Program-made: the position numbers and the translations under genes
Part shown: piece by piece, positions 55,800 through 64,000 of the stretch
How the letters are laid out: each line of letters opens with the position of its first letter
How positions within the stretch are numbered: the stretch's first letter is position 1
The notes under the pieces: model-generated
Databases searched by the model: none
Told to the model about the DNA's origin: nothing
What the model saw: the letters and a program-made list of their open reading frames with translations, nothing else
Origin: Rhodopirellula islandica
GTDB taxonomy: Bacteria > Planctomycetota > Planctomycetia > Pirellulales > Pirellulaceae
Assembly (NCBI RefSeq): GCF_001027925.1
Contig: NZ_LECT01000038.1
Coordinates: forward strand, 230,338-294,337
Direction of reading: 5' to 3'
DNA: 64,000 nt

Positions 55800-58700
55800 C
55801 TAGAACAATTCTCGCATCGCGGCATCCAACTGCGATTCCATCGAATCGGAATCATCGCCATCGCGTTTGGATTGCTCGTCGGCGATCAAGTCGATCACGT
55901 CCACCTCGGTCTGACTCGAGGTCAATCCAGTGACCTTCGACGATCCCGATTCAACCGATTCGGCTGCAATCGAGGTCGAAGCATCCAGGCCGGCGGAACG
56001 GTAGTCGTCCACCAACAAGTCAGCGGCCTCACCGGCGGGTTCGCCGAATCCAGACTGGCTTTGAGCGTTGATCTCGTTGATCACCCGCAAGGCATCCAAC
56101 GAGGAGATGAAGCCGTCACCACTCTGGTCGTAGTAGAACTGCTCCTCCACGCCGTTGTTGGTCCCAATGCCGTAGTCCGCATCGGTGACCGGGATGTTCT
56201 CACCACTGGAACTGCCGCTGACTTCATTCAGTCGGTTGATGACCAGCAGTGCGTCGAGCGCGGTGACTTCGCCGTTGCGGTTGACATCGGAGAAGTTGAC
56301 CGGGTTTTGCAATCGACTCTCAACCGTGTTGAGGTTCATGCGAGTCGGTGCACTGCGGTTTCCGTTGATGTCGGCGACTGTGAAGATCAAGAAGTCCGGG
56401 CCGGTGTAACCAGCCTCTGGCGTGTACATGATCTTGCCATCGATGACTTCCGCGATGCCATTGGTTGGCTGGGTCGTGATCAGAATCGAAGCCAAGTCCA
56501 AATCAAACGCGGTGTTGAAGCTATCGGAAATGTCGATCGCACCAGTTCGGCCCACGGACGTTCCCGCTGACAAGTCATCCGCGGTCGGACGGCCTTGAAG
56601 TTCGACGGTGGCTTGAGCACTGGCTTGGCCCAGGTCGTCCGCGATCGTGTAGGTGAACGTGTCGACGCCGGCGAAATCAGGACCAGGCAGATACGTCAGC
56701 ACCCCGTTGTCATCCGACAGCGTGCCGAACTCAGGCTCGACGACCACTGTCAGCGAGGTTCGGTCCAGGATGCCATCCACGTCGAAATCGTTGAACAACG
56801 GATCTCGCATCTGATCCAAAACCGTCGTGCCAACCGATTCGATGAACACACGGTCATTGATCGCGATCGGAGCGTCGTTGCGACCTTGGATGGTCAAGGT
56901 GACATTCGCGGTCACAACACTGGTCACGCCACTGTCGTCTTGCAGCCCGTACTGGAACGTGTCGGTTGCTGTTTCACCGGGACGCAGCGACTGAATGGCA
57001 GCCGAGTTCATCGGTGTGTAGGAAATTTCGCCGGTCGTTTGATTGACTTCGACGGTGGCACCCAAGGCGGTGGAGGTTTGCAATTCCACGAAGCTGAGGA
57101 TGTCACTCAAGTCAGGGTCGCTGTCGTTGGCCAACAAGTCTTCGATGGTGAAGAACAGCACCGCGTCTTCGGTGGTCGTGAACGAGTCATCCACGGCGAC
57201 CGGAAGGTCGGGCTGGTCGGTGATCGTGATTGGCAGCGAGACCGATTGGGAACTGCCAGCAAAGACACCGTTGTCAAAGTCTTGCAGCGTGACGGTGACG
57301 TCGGTGCTGCCTGCGGCATCCGGTGCCACTGTGAAGGTCAGCACGCCGTTTTCGTCAATCGCAGGTTGGACCGAGAACAGATCTTGGTCTTCGGATGGAA
57401 CCTGAACGAGGAACGCCACCGTTTGATCGCCTTCGTTGCCTGGTCCCGTCGAAATGTCGGTGGCCCAAGGCTGCGAATACATTCCACTGTCTTCCAAAAC
57501 GGTCACAGCGGGGCCAGCCGTGAAGGTTGGCAAGTCATTCACGTTGGCCACGGTCAGAGTGAACTGAACCGGAGCACTTTCCTGAATGTCGCCATTGGCC
57601 GGGTCATTGGGGCCACTGTCGACGGCCACCAACTCGTAGGTTGCTGAGCCACTGTTTTCGTCCGAAGTCATGAACTGCAGCGAGCCATCGGCCAGGATTT
57701 GCAACCCGGTTGGGTTTCCAGGCGATGTCGTCAGCAGGTCGGTGTCACCACTGACGTACGAGAATCGATACTCCGTGATCGTTTGGGGACCCGCGGTTCC
57801 GGTTCCGTCGAATTCATCACTGGCGCGACCGCCAGTTCCAGTTCCGGGAGGTCCAACTAAAACGTTCCCGAGCCAATCGGGAAGTGTGACGGTGCCAGCA
57901 CTTTCCTCCACGACGATTGGTGCGAGTGGGGAAATGATGGGGGCATCGTTGACGGGGGCCACGACCAGCGAAATCGTTGCCGGCGTGGTTCTCGATAGAT
58001 CACCGTCGCTGACTTCGTAAACGAATTGGTCTGTGCCAACAAAGTTCAACGGAGGTGTGTAGATGTACGACGTGGCACCGGCACCGTTTGGCGACGGAGT
58101 CAGTGTTCCACCCGACATGGTTTGCAACGGAACGTTGACGGCAGACAAGACCTGCGAATCATTTTCGTCCGGCAGTCCATCCACTGGTGAGTCAGGACCA
58201 GCGATGAAGTTGCCGAGCAACGAACCGTTGATCGCACCATCGATCGGAATCGCCAGTGTGCTGTCTTCGCGAGTCACGATCGTGATCGTGTCACCCGTGC
58301 CATTGGCAGGGATCGGAGCGTCGTTGACGGCCAAGACGCTGATCGTGATTCGATGAGCCAACGACTCATTCAAGTCGCCGCGCCCGAAGTTCGGGCCCTG
58401 GCCATTGTCTTGACCATAGACATCGAACACGAAGTCGCCAAACACGCCCGGTGCGGCTTGGAACGTCAGGTGGCCGGCTGGCACGATCGTTGGAAGTGTC
58501 GTGAAGGCTTGGGCCGCTTGAGTGCTCGTCACATTGACCGGTTCGATTCGGTTGAACGTGACCGCTTGGGCCGCGGTCAAGCTGAACTCGTCATTGGCCG
58601 TTGGTGTCGGCCCGCCAAAGACATTGAACGCAAAGTCATTGCGAACAAACATGTTGGCGTCTTCGCTGACATTGATCACGGTTTGTGCAATGTCAAACAC

Positions 58701-61700
58701 AGGACGGTCGTTGACCGGGTTGAGCACAAACTGAATGCGTCCCGTTCGAGTCAACGGCGTGGGGTCGAGAATCTGATCCCGGATGTTGAAGTTGGTGCCG
58801 TCATCGATCACTTGGTAGGTGAACGAGTCGGGCAGGTTGTTCAATGAGTTCACGTTGATCGGAGGTGTGTACTCCAGCGAAGCGGGAGTTGCCCCGTCGG
58901 CTGGGACGTAAGTCACCGAACCGCCCAGGGTGGTTGGTAGCGTGGTGAACGGAACCAACTCAACCGATTGTCCTCCACCCAAGGTGCCATCGGATTCGTT
59001 GGCTGGACCAGGTGTGTAGATGTCCAAAAGTCCAGGGCGTGAGCCCGGGACGCCCGTTCGCAGTGGAATGGAATAGGCCGTTCCCGTTGACCCGTCGTTG
59101 GCCGTGTTGTCTTCCTTCATCGTGACGATCAAGGTGCCATCGGACGTGATTTCGTAGGCATCGTCGATGGAACCGGTCTGAGGTGTCGGGGCAAGGTTCG
59201 ACAATCGCGGTTCGTCGTTGACTGGGCGAACGTTGACCGTGACGGTCATTTCCGTTGACTTTGCCGTGAATGGATCGGTGTCCGACACGCGGTCCGTCGC
59301 AATCATCACGAAGACGCCCGTTCCAACCGCATCGGGAGAGGGGTAGACGGTCAGCGTGCCATCGTCTGAGACTTCTGGGGTGAAGCCCGGACGGAACAGA
59401 TCGGTCACGCTTTGGCTGACGTATTCTTTGAAGGTGAAGAAGACGTCCTGGCGATCAAATTCGTCCAGGGCCGTGGTTTCAGCTGGATCTCGACGTGTTG
59501 CCCAGTCCGTGAGGCTGGTCCCGCGATTGTCATCGCGTTCTCGAATGTCGACCGTTTCGCGGAATTCGACGCGAGGTGCATCGTTGACTTGAATCGTACG
59601 GATCGTCACGCGGCGTGATTCCGAGCGATTGTTGGATCCAACACCACCAACGGTCGTGTAATCCGATTGCTGGAATCCAGCGGCCGGCGGGGTCATTTGA
59701 CCGTTGATGTAGTCGGAACCTGGAACGGTTGTTTCGCCGAAGTCTTCGACGATGTAGTTGAAGCGTTCGAAATCGACGAACGGGTCTTCTTGGTTGTAGT
59801 CGACACTTGGCAAGTACTGGCCGCCGGTGAACGCACCGGACGCATCGAAGCGGAAGGTCACTGTGCCCGTTGCCAATGGAATCGCGACGTCATTCAAGTT
59901 GTCTCGGTTGACGACGGTTGGTGTGCCGTTGGAATTCGTGACGGTGAACTGAACAACCCGGAGGTCTTGTTCGTCTTCGTCAAACTCGTTCGAGGTCACC
60001 ACGCCATCGGCGAAGTCTGCCGTTTGGGCGTCGCTTGAGGTGCCTTCCAAGAACGTTTCTGGCGTGAGGTTGAGGACCGCAACGCTGTTGGTCGGTTGAC
60101 CCGTGATTGGGAAGTACTCTTCCACTTCGTTGACGGTCAGTTCCCGGTCGTAAGCAATCGGTTGATCGTTGACAGGCGTGATGTTGACCGTCAGCGTTCG
60201 CGTGATGCTGCGAGGGGAATCTTGCATCGAACCCGAAAGGTAGGATTGCCCGTCGTCGGTCATCGTCACGGCAAACACGGCGTAGCCATACGCATCCGCA
60301 TTGGGTTGCAGTTGCAGAACACCAAATCGATCCAGGAATGGATCGCTGGCAAACATGCCCGCAGGGGAGGAGATCACGCTGACGCTGTAGTGCAGTTCTT
60401 GAACCGAGCGTTCATCCAACGCGGTGGCGCGTCCCGGATGGATCGCTTGAGGCAAACCGTGCACCAACGGGTTGTTGCTGCCGATGACTTGCCCACCGTA
60501 GATGTCATAGAACACCGTGTTGAAGGCACCCCCGGCGTCGTTGATGTCTTCGGCGAATGTGACGGTGTTGAAGGCAGGGAACTCAGGCACATCGTTGACA
60601 GCGCGGACGGTCAACGTCATGTCGCGAGGCTGCGAACGGTTGTTCGAACCGACTCCGCCCACGGTGGTGTAGTCGATGGATCCGGTGGCATCCGGATCTG
60701 GTCGGTCGCTGCCAGGAATCGATGTCGGACCGAAGTCCTCGATGACATACTGGAAGACTTCCGTTGGTTCGAATGGCAGTTGATCGTTGACGTCGACGTT
60801 TGGCAGGTATTCGCCTTCGATGAACTCGCCAGTGGATGAGGAGAACTCGAACGAAATCGTGCCGCTGAACAACTCGATTGGTGTGCCGTTGACATAGTTG
60901 CCAGCGTTGACGATTTGCGGGGTGCCATCGGCGAGCGTGACTGTGAACTCGACGACGCGGAGACCCTGTTCGTCTTCATCAAACTCCTCGAAAGTCACCG
61001 TGTCGTTTGAGAAATCACTGGCTTTTGCCAAGGTTGGGTTGTCCGTTGTTCCGCCCAGGAAGTCGCCTGGCAGCAACGGCAGTCGAGCAACCGCACCGGT
61101 TGGAAGGTCATTCGGTGACGAGAATTCTTCGACCTCCGTGACTTCCAGATCTCGGTCAATACTGACAGGAGCATCGTTGACCGGCGTGATGTTGATGGTC
61201 AACGTTCGAGTGATGCTGCGAGGTGCGCTGATCAGCGCTCCGGTGCCATCGTCGTAGTCGGCTCCGTCGTCTGTTGCAGTCACTTCGAAGACCGCCCAGC
61301 CGTAAGCATCCGCACGTGGGGTCAGCGTCAAGACACCGAAGTCGTCCATGGTCGGCAACGTTTCGAACATCCCCGCAGGCGAGGAACTCGCCAGGGATGT
61401 GAACGTGTAGGTCAAAGACTGAGTGGGAGCGAATCCCAGTTCGTCACCACGCTCGTCGAATGCCGTGTCACGACTGACGAAGATGGCTTGATCACGCATC
61501 GGATCAGCTGGGTCATAATTGGCGACCAAGCCACCTGCGTAAACGTCATAGAAGACGGTGTTGAAGGCATCGCCCGTGTCGTTGATGTCTTCGACGAAGG
61601 TCACCGTGTTGAACGGGAGGAACTCAGGGACGTCGTTCGTGGCACGGGTGGTGAGCGTCATCGTCTGCGGTGCCGAGCGATTGTTCAGCCCGACAGGAGG

Positions 61701-64000
61701 CGTGGCACCGTCGTTGGTGTAATCGACTTGGTCGGCTGCACCGCTGTTGATGTACTGCGATCCTGGGATCGAGGTGGTTCCGTAGTCTTCCACGACGTAA
61801 GTGAACTGTTCGTTCGCCGCGAACGGTGATTCTTCGTTGTAGTCAACGTTGGGGTAGTAAATGCCGCTGGTGTAAGCACCACCGCTCAAGATGTCATCGA
61901 AGTTGAACGTGATGCGACCAGTGGCCAGTGTCAGTTCGGCGCCGTTGTTGTTTTCGGCATCGACGACGACGGTGGATCCATCGGCCAGCGTGACCGTGAA
62001 CTCGACGACTCGCAGGCTTTGTTCTTCTTCATCGAATTCATCGACCGCGTCGATGTCATCGGTGAAGTCACTTTGCTCAGCGAGTTCTGGGTTCTCGGTG
62101 GTGTTGCCGAGGAATTGGTCTGGAGTCAGGTCAATCGAGGCGACGTCACCGGTGGGGGCATCGGTTCCGTTGGCAAACTCTTCGGCTTCTTCCACTTCCA
62201 GAGCCCGGTCCACAGTGACGGGGGCATCGTTGACCGGCGTGATGTGCACGGTCAGGGTTCGGGTGATGCTGCGGAAGTCGTCGACAAGGCCTCCGGTGCC
62301 CGAACTGTAAGACTTTCCATCGTCGGTCATGGTGACCGTGTAGACGGCGTAGCCATAGGCATCGGCACGTGGCGTCAGCGTCAGGACACCGTACTCGTCG
62401 AGCACGGGTGCTGACTCAAACATGCCGGCTGGTTCGTACAGCGTGCTGTAGCTGTACGTCAGCGACTGAGTTGCGAGGGCTCCGCTGTCGTTGCCGCGTT
62501 CGTCTTCGGCGGTTGGCCGACTGACGAAGATGGCTGGATCCAAGTTATGAACGCTCGGATCCGCCGATGCGATGACGGCCTTGTCATAGATGTTGTAGAA
62601 GACGGTGTTGAAGGCATCGCCCGCGTCGTTGATATCTTCGGCGAAGATCACCGTGTCGAACACGGGGAACTCAGGAACGTCGTTCTTCGCTCGGGTTGTG
62701 AGCGTCATCGTCTGCGGTGCCGAGCGATTGTTCAGCCCGACAGGAGGCGTGGCACCATCGTTGGTGTAGTCGACTTGGTCGGCTGCACCGCTGTTGATGT
62801 ACTGCGATCCTGGGATCGAAGTGGTTCCGTAGTCTTCCACGACGTAAGTGAACTGTTCGTTGGCCGCGAACGGTGATTCTTCGTTGTAGTCAACGTTGGG
62901 GTAGTAAATGCCGCTGGTGTAAGCACCACCGCTCAAGATGTCATCGAAGTTGAACGTGATGCGACCAGTGGCCAGTGTCAGTTCGGCGCCGTTGTTGTTT
63001 TCGGCATCGACGACGACGGTGGATCCATCGGCCAGCGTGACCGTGAACTCGACGACTCGCAGGCTTTGTTCTTCTTCATCGAATTCATCGACCGCGTCGA
63101 TGTCATCGGTGAAGTCACTTTGCTCGGCCAGTTCCGGGTTTTCCGGGATGGTGCCAAGGAATTGGGCTGGATCCAAGTCAATCGACGCGACTGCGTTCGT
63201 TTCGGCATCGGTTCCGTTGGCAAACTCTTCGGCTTCAGTGACTTCGAGCGCCCGATCCACGGTGACGGGTGCGTCGTTGACCGGCGTGATGTGCACGGTC
63301 AGGGTTCGGGTAACGCTGCGGAAGTCATCGACCAAGGTTCCAGTGCCTGGGTCGTACGACTTTCCATCGTCGGTCAAGGTGATTTCGAAGACAGCGTATC
63401 CGTAGGCATCGGCTCGAGGTGTCAGCGTGAGGACGCCGTACTCATCAAGGACCGGTTCGGCTTCGAACATTCCGGCTGGTTCGTACAGCGTGTTGTAACT
63501 GAAGCTCAGCGTTTGAGTCGCCAGGGCACCGCTGTCGTTGCCACGCTCGTCTTCGGCGGTTGCCCGACTGACGAAGATGGCTGGATCCAAGTTGTGAACG
63601 GATGGGTCCGACGACGCGATGACGGCTTCACCATAGATGTCATAGAAGACCGTGTTGAAGGCATCGCCGGTGTCGTTGATGTCTTCGGCAAAGGTCACCG
63701 TGTCGAACACGGGGAACTCAGGGACGTCGTTCGTGGCACGGGTGGTGAGCGTCATCGTCTGCGGTGCCGAGCGATTGTTCAGCCCGACAGGAGGCGTGGC
63801 ACCGTCGTTGGTGTAATCGACTTGGTCGGCTGCACCGCTGTTGATGTACTGCGATCCTGGGATCGAGGTGGTTCCGTAGTCTTCCACGACGTAAGTGAAC
63901 TGTTCGTTCGCCGCGAACGGTGATTCTTCGTTGTAGTCAACGTTGGGGTAGTAAATGCCGCTGGTGTAAGCACCACCGCTCAAGATGTCATCGAAGTTGA
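55800..64000 (-). CDS. Giant cadherin-like tandem-repeat protein with C-terminal dockerin (partial)
   Basis: The gene is open to the window edge; at least about 2,730 residues are visible and the start lies beyond 64000. The visible part is a series of Ig/cadherin-like (tandem-95 type) modules marked by TPVNDAPV/NDVPEF boundaries and EDxxF strands. Five long repeats of about 340-350 residues lead, the first three almost identical (1047-bp DNA period). Shorter, divergent repeats of about 90-120 residues follow. The C-terminus carries two dockerin-type calcium loops (DVNRNGEVTALDALLVINRLN and DQSGDGFISSLDALRVINEIN). An acidic tail ends at MRELF. It is probably a secreted adhesin or stalk/cell-surface protein. 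Confidence 0.88.
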   Translation of the reverse strand, partial: NFDDILSGGAYTSGIYYPNVDYNEESPFAANEQFTYVVEDYGTTSIPGSQYINSGAADQVDYTNDGATPPVGLNNRSAPQTMTLTTRATNDVPEFPVFDTVTFAEDINDTGDAFNTVFYDIYGEAVIASSDPSVHNLDPAIFVSRATAEDERGNDSGALATQTLSFSYNTLYEPAGMFEAEPVLDEYGVLTLTPRADAYGYAVFEITLTDDGKSYDPGTGTLVDDFRSVTRTLTVHITPVNDAPVTVDRALEVTEAEEFANGTDAETNAVASIDLDPAQFLGTIPENPELAEQSDFTDDIDAVDEFDEEEQSLRVVEFTVTLADGSTVVVDAENNNGAELTLATGRITFNFDDILSGGAYTSGIYYPNVDYNEESPFAANEQFTYVVEDYGTTSIPGSQYINSGAADQVDYTNDGATPPVGLNNRSAPQTMTLTTRAKNDVPEFPVFDTVIFAEDINDAGDAFNTVFYNIYDKAVIASADPSVHNLDPAIFVSRPTAEDERGNDSGALATQSLTYSYSTLYEPAGMFESAPVLDEYGVLTLTPRADAYGYAVYTVTMTDDGKSYSSGTGGLVDDFRSITRTLTVHITPVNDAPVTVDRALEVEEAEEFANGTDAPTGDVASIDLTPDQFLGNTTENPELAEQSDFTDDIDAVDEFDEEEQSLRVVEFTVTLADGSTVVVDAENNNGAELTLATGRITFNFDDILSGGAYTSGIYYPNVDYNEESPFAANEQFTYVVEDYGTTSIPGSQYINSGAADQVDYTNDGATPPVGLNNRSAPQTMTLTTRATNDVPEFLPFNTVTFVEDINDTGDAFNTVFYDVYAGGLVANYDPADPMRDQAIFVSRDTAFDERGDELGFAPTQSLTYTFTSLASSSPAGMFETLPTMDDFGVLTLTPRADAYGWAVFEVTATDDGADYDDGTGALISAPRSITRTLTINITPVNDAPVSIDRDLEVTEVEEFSSPNDLPTGAVARLPLLPGDFLGGTTDNPTLAKASDFSNDTVTFEEFDEDEQGLRVVEFTVTLADGTPQIVNAGNYVNGTPIELFSGTISFEFSSSTGEFIEGEYLPNVDVNDQLPFEPTEVFQYVIEDFGPTSIPGSDRPDPDATGSIDYTTVGGVGSNNRSQPRDMTLTVRAVNDVPEFPAFNTVTFAEDINDAGGAFNTVFYDIYGGQVIGSNNPLVHGLPQAIHPGRATALDERSVQELHYSVSVISSPAGMFASDPFLDRFGVLQLQPNADAYGYAVFAVTMTDDGQSYLSGSMQDSPRSITRTLTVNITPVNDQPIAYDRELTVNEVEEYFPITGQPTNSVAVLNLTPETFLEGTSSDAQTADFADGVVTSNEFDEDEQDLRVVQFTVTNSNGTPTVVNRDNLNDVAIPLATGTVTFRFDASGAFTGGQYLPSVDYNQEDPFVDFERFNYIVEDFGETTVPGSDYINGQMTPPAAGFQQSDYTTVGGVGSNNRSESRRVTIRTIQVNDAPRVEFRETVDIRERDDNRGTSLTDWATRRDPAETTALDEFDRQDVFFTFKEYVSQSVTDLFRPGFTPEVSDDGTLTVYPSPDAVGTGVFVMIATDRVSDTDPFTAKSTEMTVTVNVRPVNDEPRLSNLAPTPQTGSIDDAYEITSDGTLIVTMKEDNTANDGSTGTAYSIPLRTGVPGSRPGLLDIYTPGPANESDGTLGGGQSVELVPFTTLPTTLGGSVTYVPADGATPASLEYTPPINVNSLNNLPDSFTYQVIDDGTNFNIRDQILDPTPLTRTGRIQFVLNPVNDRPVFDIAQTVINVSEDANMFVRNDFAFNVFGGPTPTANDEFSLTAAQAVTFNRIEPVNVTSTQAAQAFTTLPTIVPAGHLTFQAAPGVFGDFVFDVYGQDNGQGPNFGRGDLNESLAHRITISVLAVNDAPIPANGTGDTITIVTREDSTLAIPIDGAINGSLLGNFIAGPDSPVDGLPDENDSQVLSAVNVPLQTMSGGTLTPSPNGAGATSYIYTPPLNFVGTDQFVYEVSDGDLSRTTPATISLVVAPVNDAPIISPLAPIVVEESAGTVTLPDWLGNVLVGPPGTGTGGRASDEFDGTGTAGPQTITEYRFSYVSGDTDLLTTSPGNPTGLQILADGSLQFMTSDENSGSATYELVAVDSGPNDPANGDIQESAPVQFTLTVANVNDLPTFTAGPAVTVLEDSGMYSQPWATDISTGPGNEGDQTVAFLVQVPSEDQDLFSVQPAIDENGVLTFTVAPDAAGSTDVTVTLQDFDNGVFAGSSQSVSLPITITDQPDLPVAVDDSFTTTEDAVLFFTIEDLLANDSDPDLSDILSFVELQTSTALGATVEVNQTTGEISYTPMNSAAIQSLRPGETATDTFQYGLQDDSGVTSVVTANVTLTIQGRNDAPIAINDRVFIESVGTTVLDQMRDPLFNDFDVDGILDRTSLTVVVEPEFGTLSDDNGVLTYLPGPDFAGVDTFTYTIADDLGQASAQATVELQGRPTADDLSAGTSVGRTGAIDISDSFNTAFDLDLASILITTQPTNGIAEVIDGKIMYTPEAGYTGPDFLIFTVADINGNRSAPTRMNLNTVESRLQNPVNFSDVNRNGEVTALDALLVINRLNEVSGSSSGENIPVTDADYGIGTNNGVEEQFYYDQSGDGFISSLDALRVINEINAQSQSGFGEPAGEAADLLVDDYRSAGLDASTSIAAESVESGSSKVTGLTSSQTEVDVIDLIADEQSKRDGDDSDSMESQLDAAMRELF

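Overview
The window looks like chromosomal DNA of a Rhodopirellula-type planctomycete. The evidence is loosely spaced genes on both strands, many secreted proteins with Sec or Tat signals, a planctomycete-style ECF sigma factor, a Tat-exported Gfo/Idh/MocA oxidoreductase, PQQ-propeller and SMP-30 proteins, a giant cadherin-like/dockerin surface protein, and GC-rich gene gaps full of dispersed palindromic repeats. No rRNA, tRNA, CRISPR or intact transposase was seen. The species was not confirmed by any search.

Layout. 0.1-6.4 kb: a YidR-like propeller, then a GntR/FCD regulator convergent with a minus-strand operon of an Na+/solute symporter and an N-acetylneuraminate-lyase-type aldolase, with a Tat-exported oxidoreductase behind it. 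6.5-12.3 kb: a membrane protein of unknown function, a QueD/PTPS enzyme, a DUF502 membrane protein, a ComF-type phosphoribosyltransferase carrying a 15-bp minisatellite, and a sigma-70 family factor. 12.4-14.9 kb: a repeat cluster followed by a three-cassette integron array. 15.4-20.4 kb: a secreted esterase, a yeast-type cytosine deaminase, a coiled-coil/zinc-ribbon membrane protein, a ParE/RelE-type toxin-antitoxin pair and a UbiB-family kinase. 20.5-24.1 kb: metal transport (iron-type ABC permease, ZIP, CDF). 24.2-33.5 kb: PhoD-like phosphatase, alkaline-phosphatase-superfamily hydrolase, acylphosphatase, a PDZ protein with an ECF sigma factor, an SMP-30 protein, an alpha/beta-hydrolase-fold protein lacking its nucleophile, and a DMT exporter. 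33.5-39.7 kb: housekeeping genes rseP and dxr, with ftsH divergent. 40.7-43.8 kb: a 3.1-kb gene-free repeat island containing the C-terminal remnant of an integron integrase. 43.8-55.6 kb: trpA, a lipoprotein, a PQQ propeller, a Met/Gly-rich secreted protein, a possible ncRNA, a glycosyltransferase, metG and a PIG-L deacetylase. 55.8-64.0 kb: the 3' part of a giant tandem-repeat adhesin-like gene that runs off the window.

The most unusual system is the integron array at 13.04-14.86 kb. Three hypothetical genes are each followed by an imperfect palindrome of about 93 bp with attC architecture. The start of each later cassette is complementary to the R'' box of its own attC (exactly, 8 of 8 bases, for cassettes 2 and 3). 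No integrase lies beside the array. A decayed intI C-terminus lies 28 kb away at 42.04-42.17 kb, and a possible 3' tail of intI lies just left of the array at 12.82 kb. The two loci share the same neighbouring repeats, which suggests one split or duplicated ancestral integron.
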